This document shows positions 5,320 through 5,510 of a stretch of DNA of 5,510 bases, piece by piece. The notes beneath the pieces were generated by a model, which saw only the letters and a list, made by a program, of their open reading frames with translations, did no database searches and was not told the origin of the DNA. The translations under genes and the position numbers were made by a program. Source of the stretch: Acidobacteriota bacterium (lineage in GTDB: Bacteria > Acidobacteriota > Thermoanaerobaculia > Multivoradales > JAHZIX01). Numbering within the stretch: position 1 is the stretch's first letter; each line of letters begins with the position of its first letter. The stretch lies in assembly GCA_020439725.1 (NCBI GenBank), contig JAGQSE010000617.1:1-5510 (forward strand), given 5' to 3'.

Positions 5320-5510
5320 TCAGACCTCCCCCTCGCCCGTCCCGGGAGAGGGGGATCGAGGGGGTGAGGGCCTTTTCGCATCAGCCATCTCGCCTACAAC
5401 CCTCACCACCTCCCGCTTCACCACCTTCCCCAACGCGTTCCGCGGCAACTCGTCGACCACCGTCAACCCCTGCGGGATCTTGTAGGGCGCGAGCAGCGGC
5501 TTGGCCCAGG
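5320..5510 (-). CDS. Acyl-CoA synthetase (ANL / AMP-binding superfamily), C-terminal fragment
   Basis: Sixty-two codons plus a TGA stop (5322-5320) are visible; the rest lies past the right edge. The fragment begins WAKPLLAPYKIPQGLTVVDE and continues LPRNALGKVVKREV, the C-terminal A10 motif of adenylate-forming enzymes. The Lys in NALGK is the usual catalytic lysine for adenylation. These enzymes activate a carboxylic acid with ATP and transfer it to CoA. The PYKIP and LPRNALGK style fits fatty-acyl or malonyl-CoA (MatB-like) synthetases, but substrate cannot be told from this tail. The native end is probably near VVGEMADA; the last ~19 residues are encoded by the palindromic repeat and look like a read-through extension. 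It converges on the nuclease-NACHT gene and shows no functional tie to it. Confidence 0.85.
   Translation of the reverse strand, partial: WAKPLLAPYKIPQGLTVVDELPRNALGKVVKREVVRVVGEMADAKRPSPPRSPSPGTGEGEV
5325..5372. repeat. Interspersed palindromic repeat over the end of the acyl-CoA synthetase gene
   Basis: The element is centred on the palindrome TCCCGGGA (5340-5347), flanked by imperfectly complementary arms (CCCTCGCCC to the left, GGGTGAGGG at 5362-5370). It belongs to the widespread class whose read-through gives peptides such as PSPPRSPSPGTGEGE or PLDPPLPGRARG, both visible here in two minus-strand frames. It supplies the last codons of the synthetase frame. Confidence 0.65.

Noticed and set aside
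5134..5367. 77-codon plus-strand open frame
   Set aside because: Cys/Arg/Ala-rich composition, no ribosome binding site, and its end lies in the palindromic repeat.

Overview
This is a high-GC window with strong G/C-ending codon preference. It carries a PilO/secretin-like envelope gene, so it probably comes from a Gram-negative bacterium. The GC-rich genome, decayed REP-like repeats and NACHT-FGE fusion would suit an Acidobacteriota or Myxococcota-type chromosome, but that assignment is a guess.

Layout. Positions 1-1346 on the minus strand hold the first 448 codons of a gene that runs off the left edge. It starts at a GTG with a strong ribosome binding site and encodes an N-terminal membrane segment, a PilO-like domain and secretin N-terminal (STN)-like modules. 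Positions 1347-1951 are a divergent intergenic region. It has a plausible promoter for the leftward gene, a cluster of decayed GC-rich palindromic repeats, and a weaker promoter candidate for the rightward gene. Positions 1952-5059 on the plus strand encode one 1035-residue multidomain protein: an Mrr-like PD-(D/E)XK nuclease domain, a NACHT STAND NTPase, a helical region and a C-terminal formylglycine-generating-enzyme-like (FGE, C-type-lectin fold) domain. After it come a perfect 10-bp stem hairpin, a doubtful small minus-strand ORF, a second palindromic repeat, and the C-terminal end of an ANL-family acyl-CoA synthetase entering from the right edge on the minus strand.

The central gene is the point of interest. 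Its layout, nuclease effector, NTPase switch and ligand-binding-type sensor, is that of an NLR-like bacterial immune protein. Its last ~35 codons align without gaps to the asparagine-rich tail typical of FGE-type targets of diversity-generating retroelements (DGRs), and the asparagine positions are replaced by mixed residues, most of them with C-ending codons. This looks like a diversified variable region. No template repeat, reverse transcriptase or Avd gene is visible here, so any DGR would have to lie outside the window or act from a distance.

The flanking pilus-like and acyl-CoA synthetase genes look like ordinary chromosomal genes, which makes the NACHT gene look like a single-gene accessory cargo bracketed by repeats.
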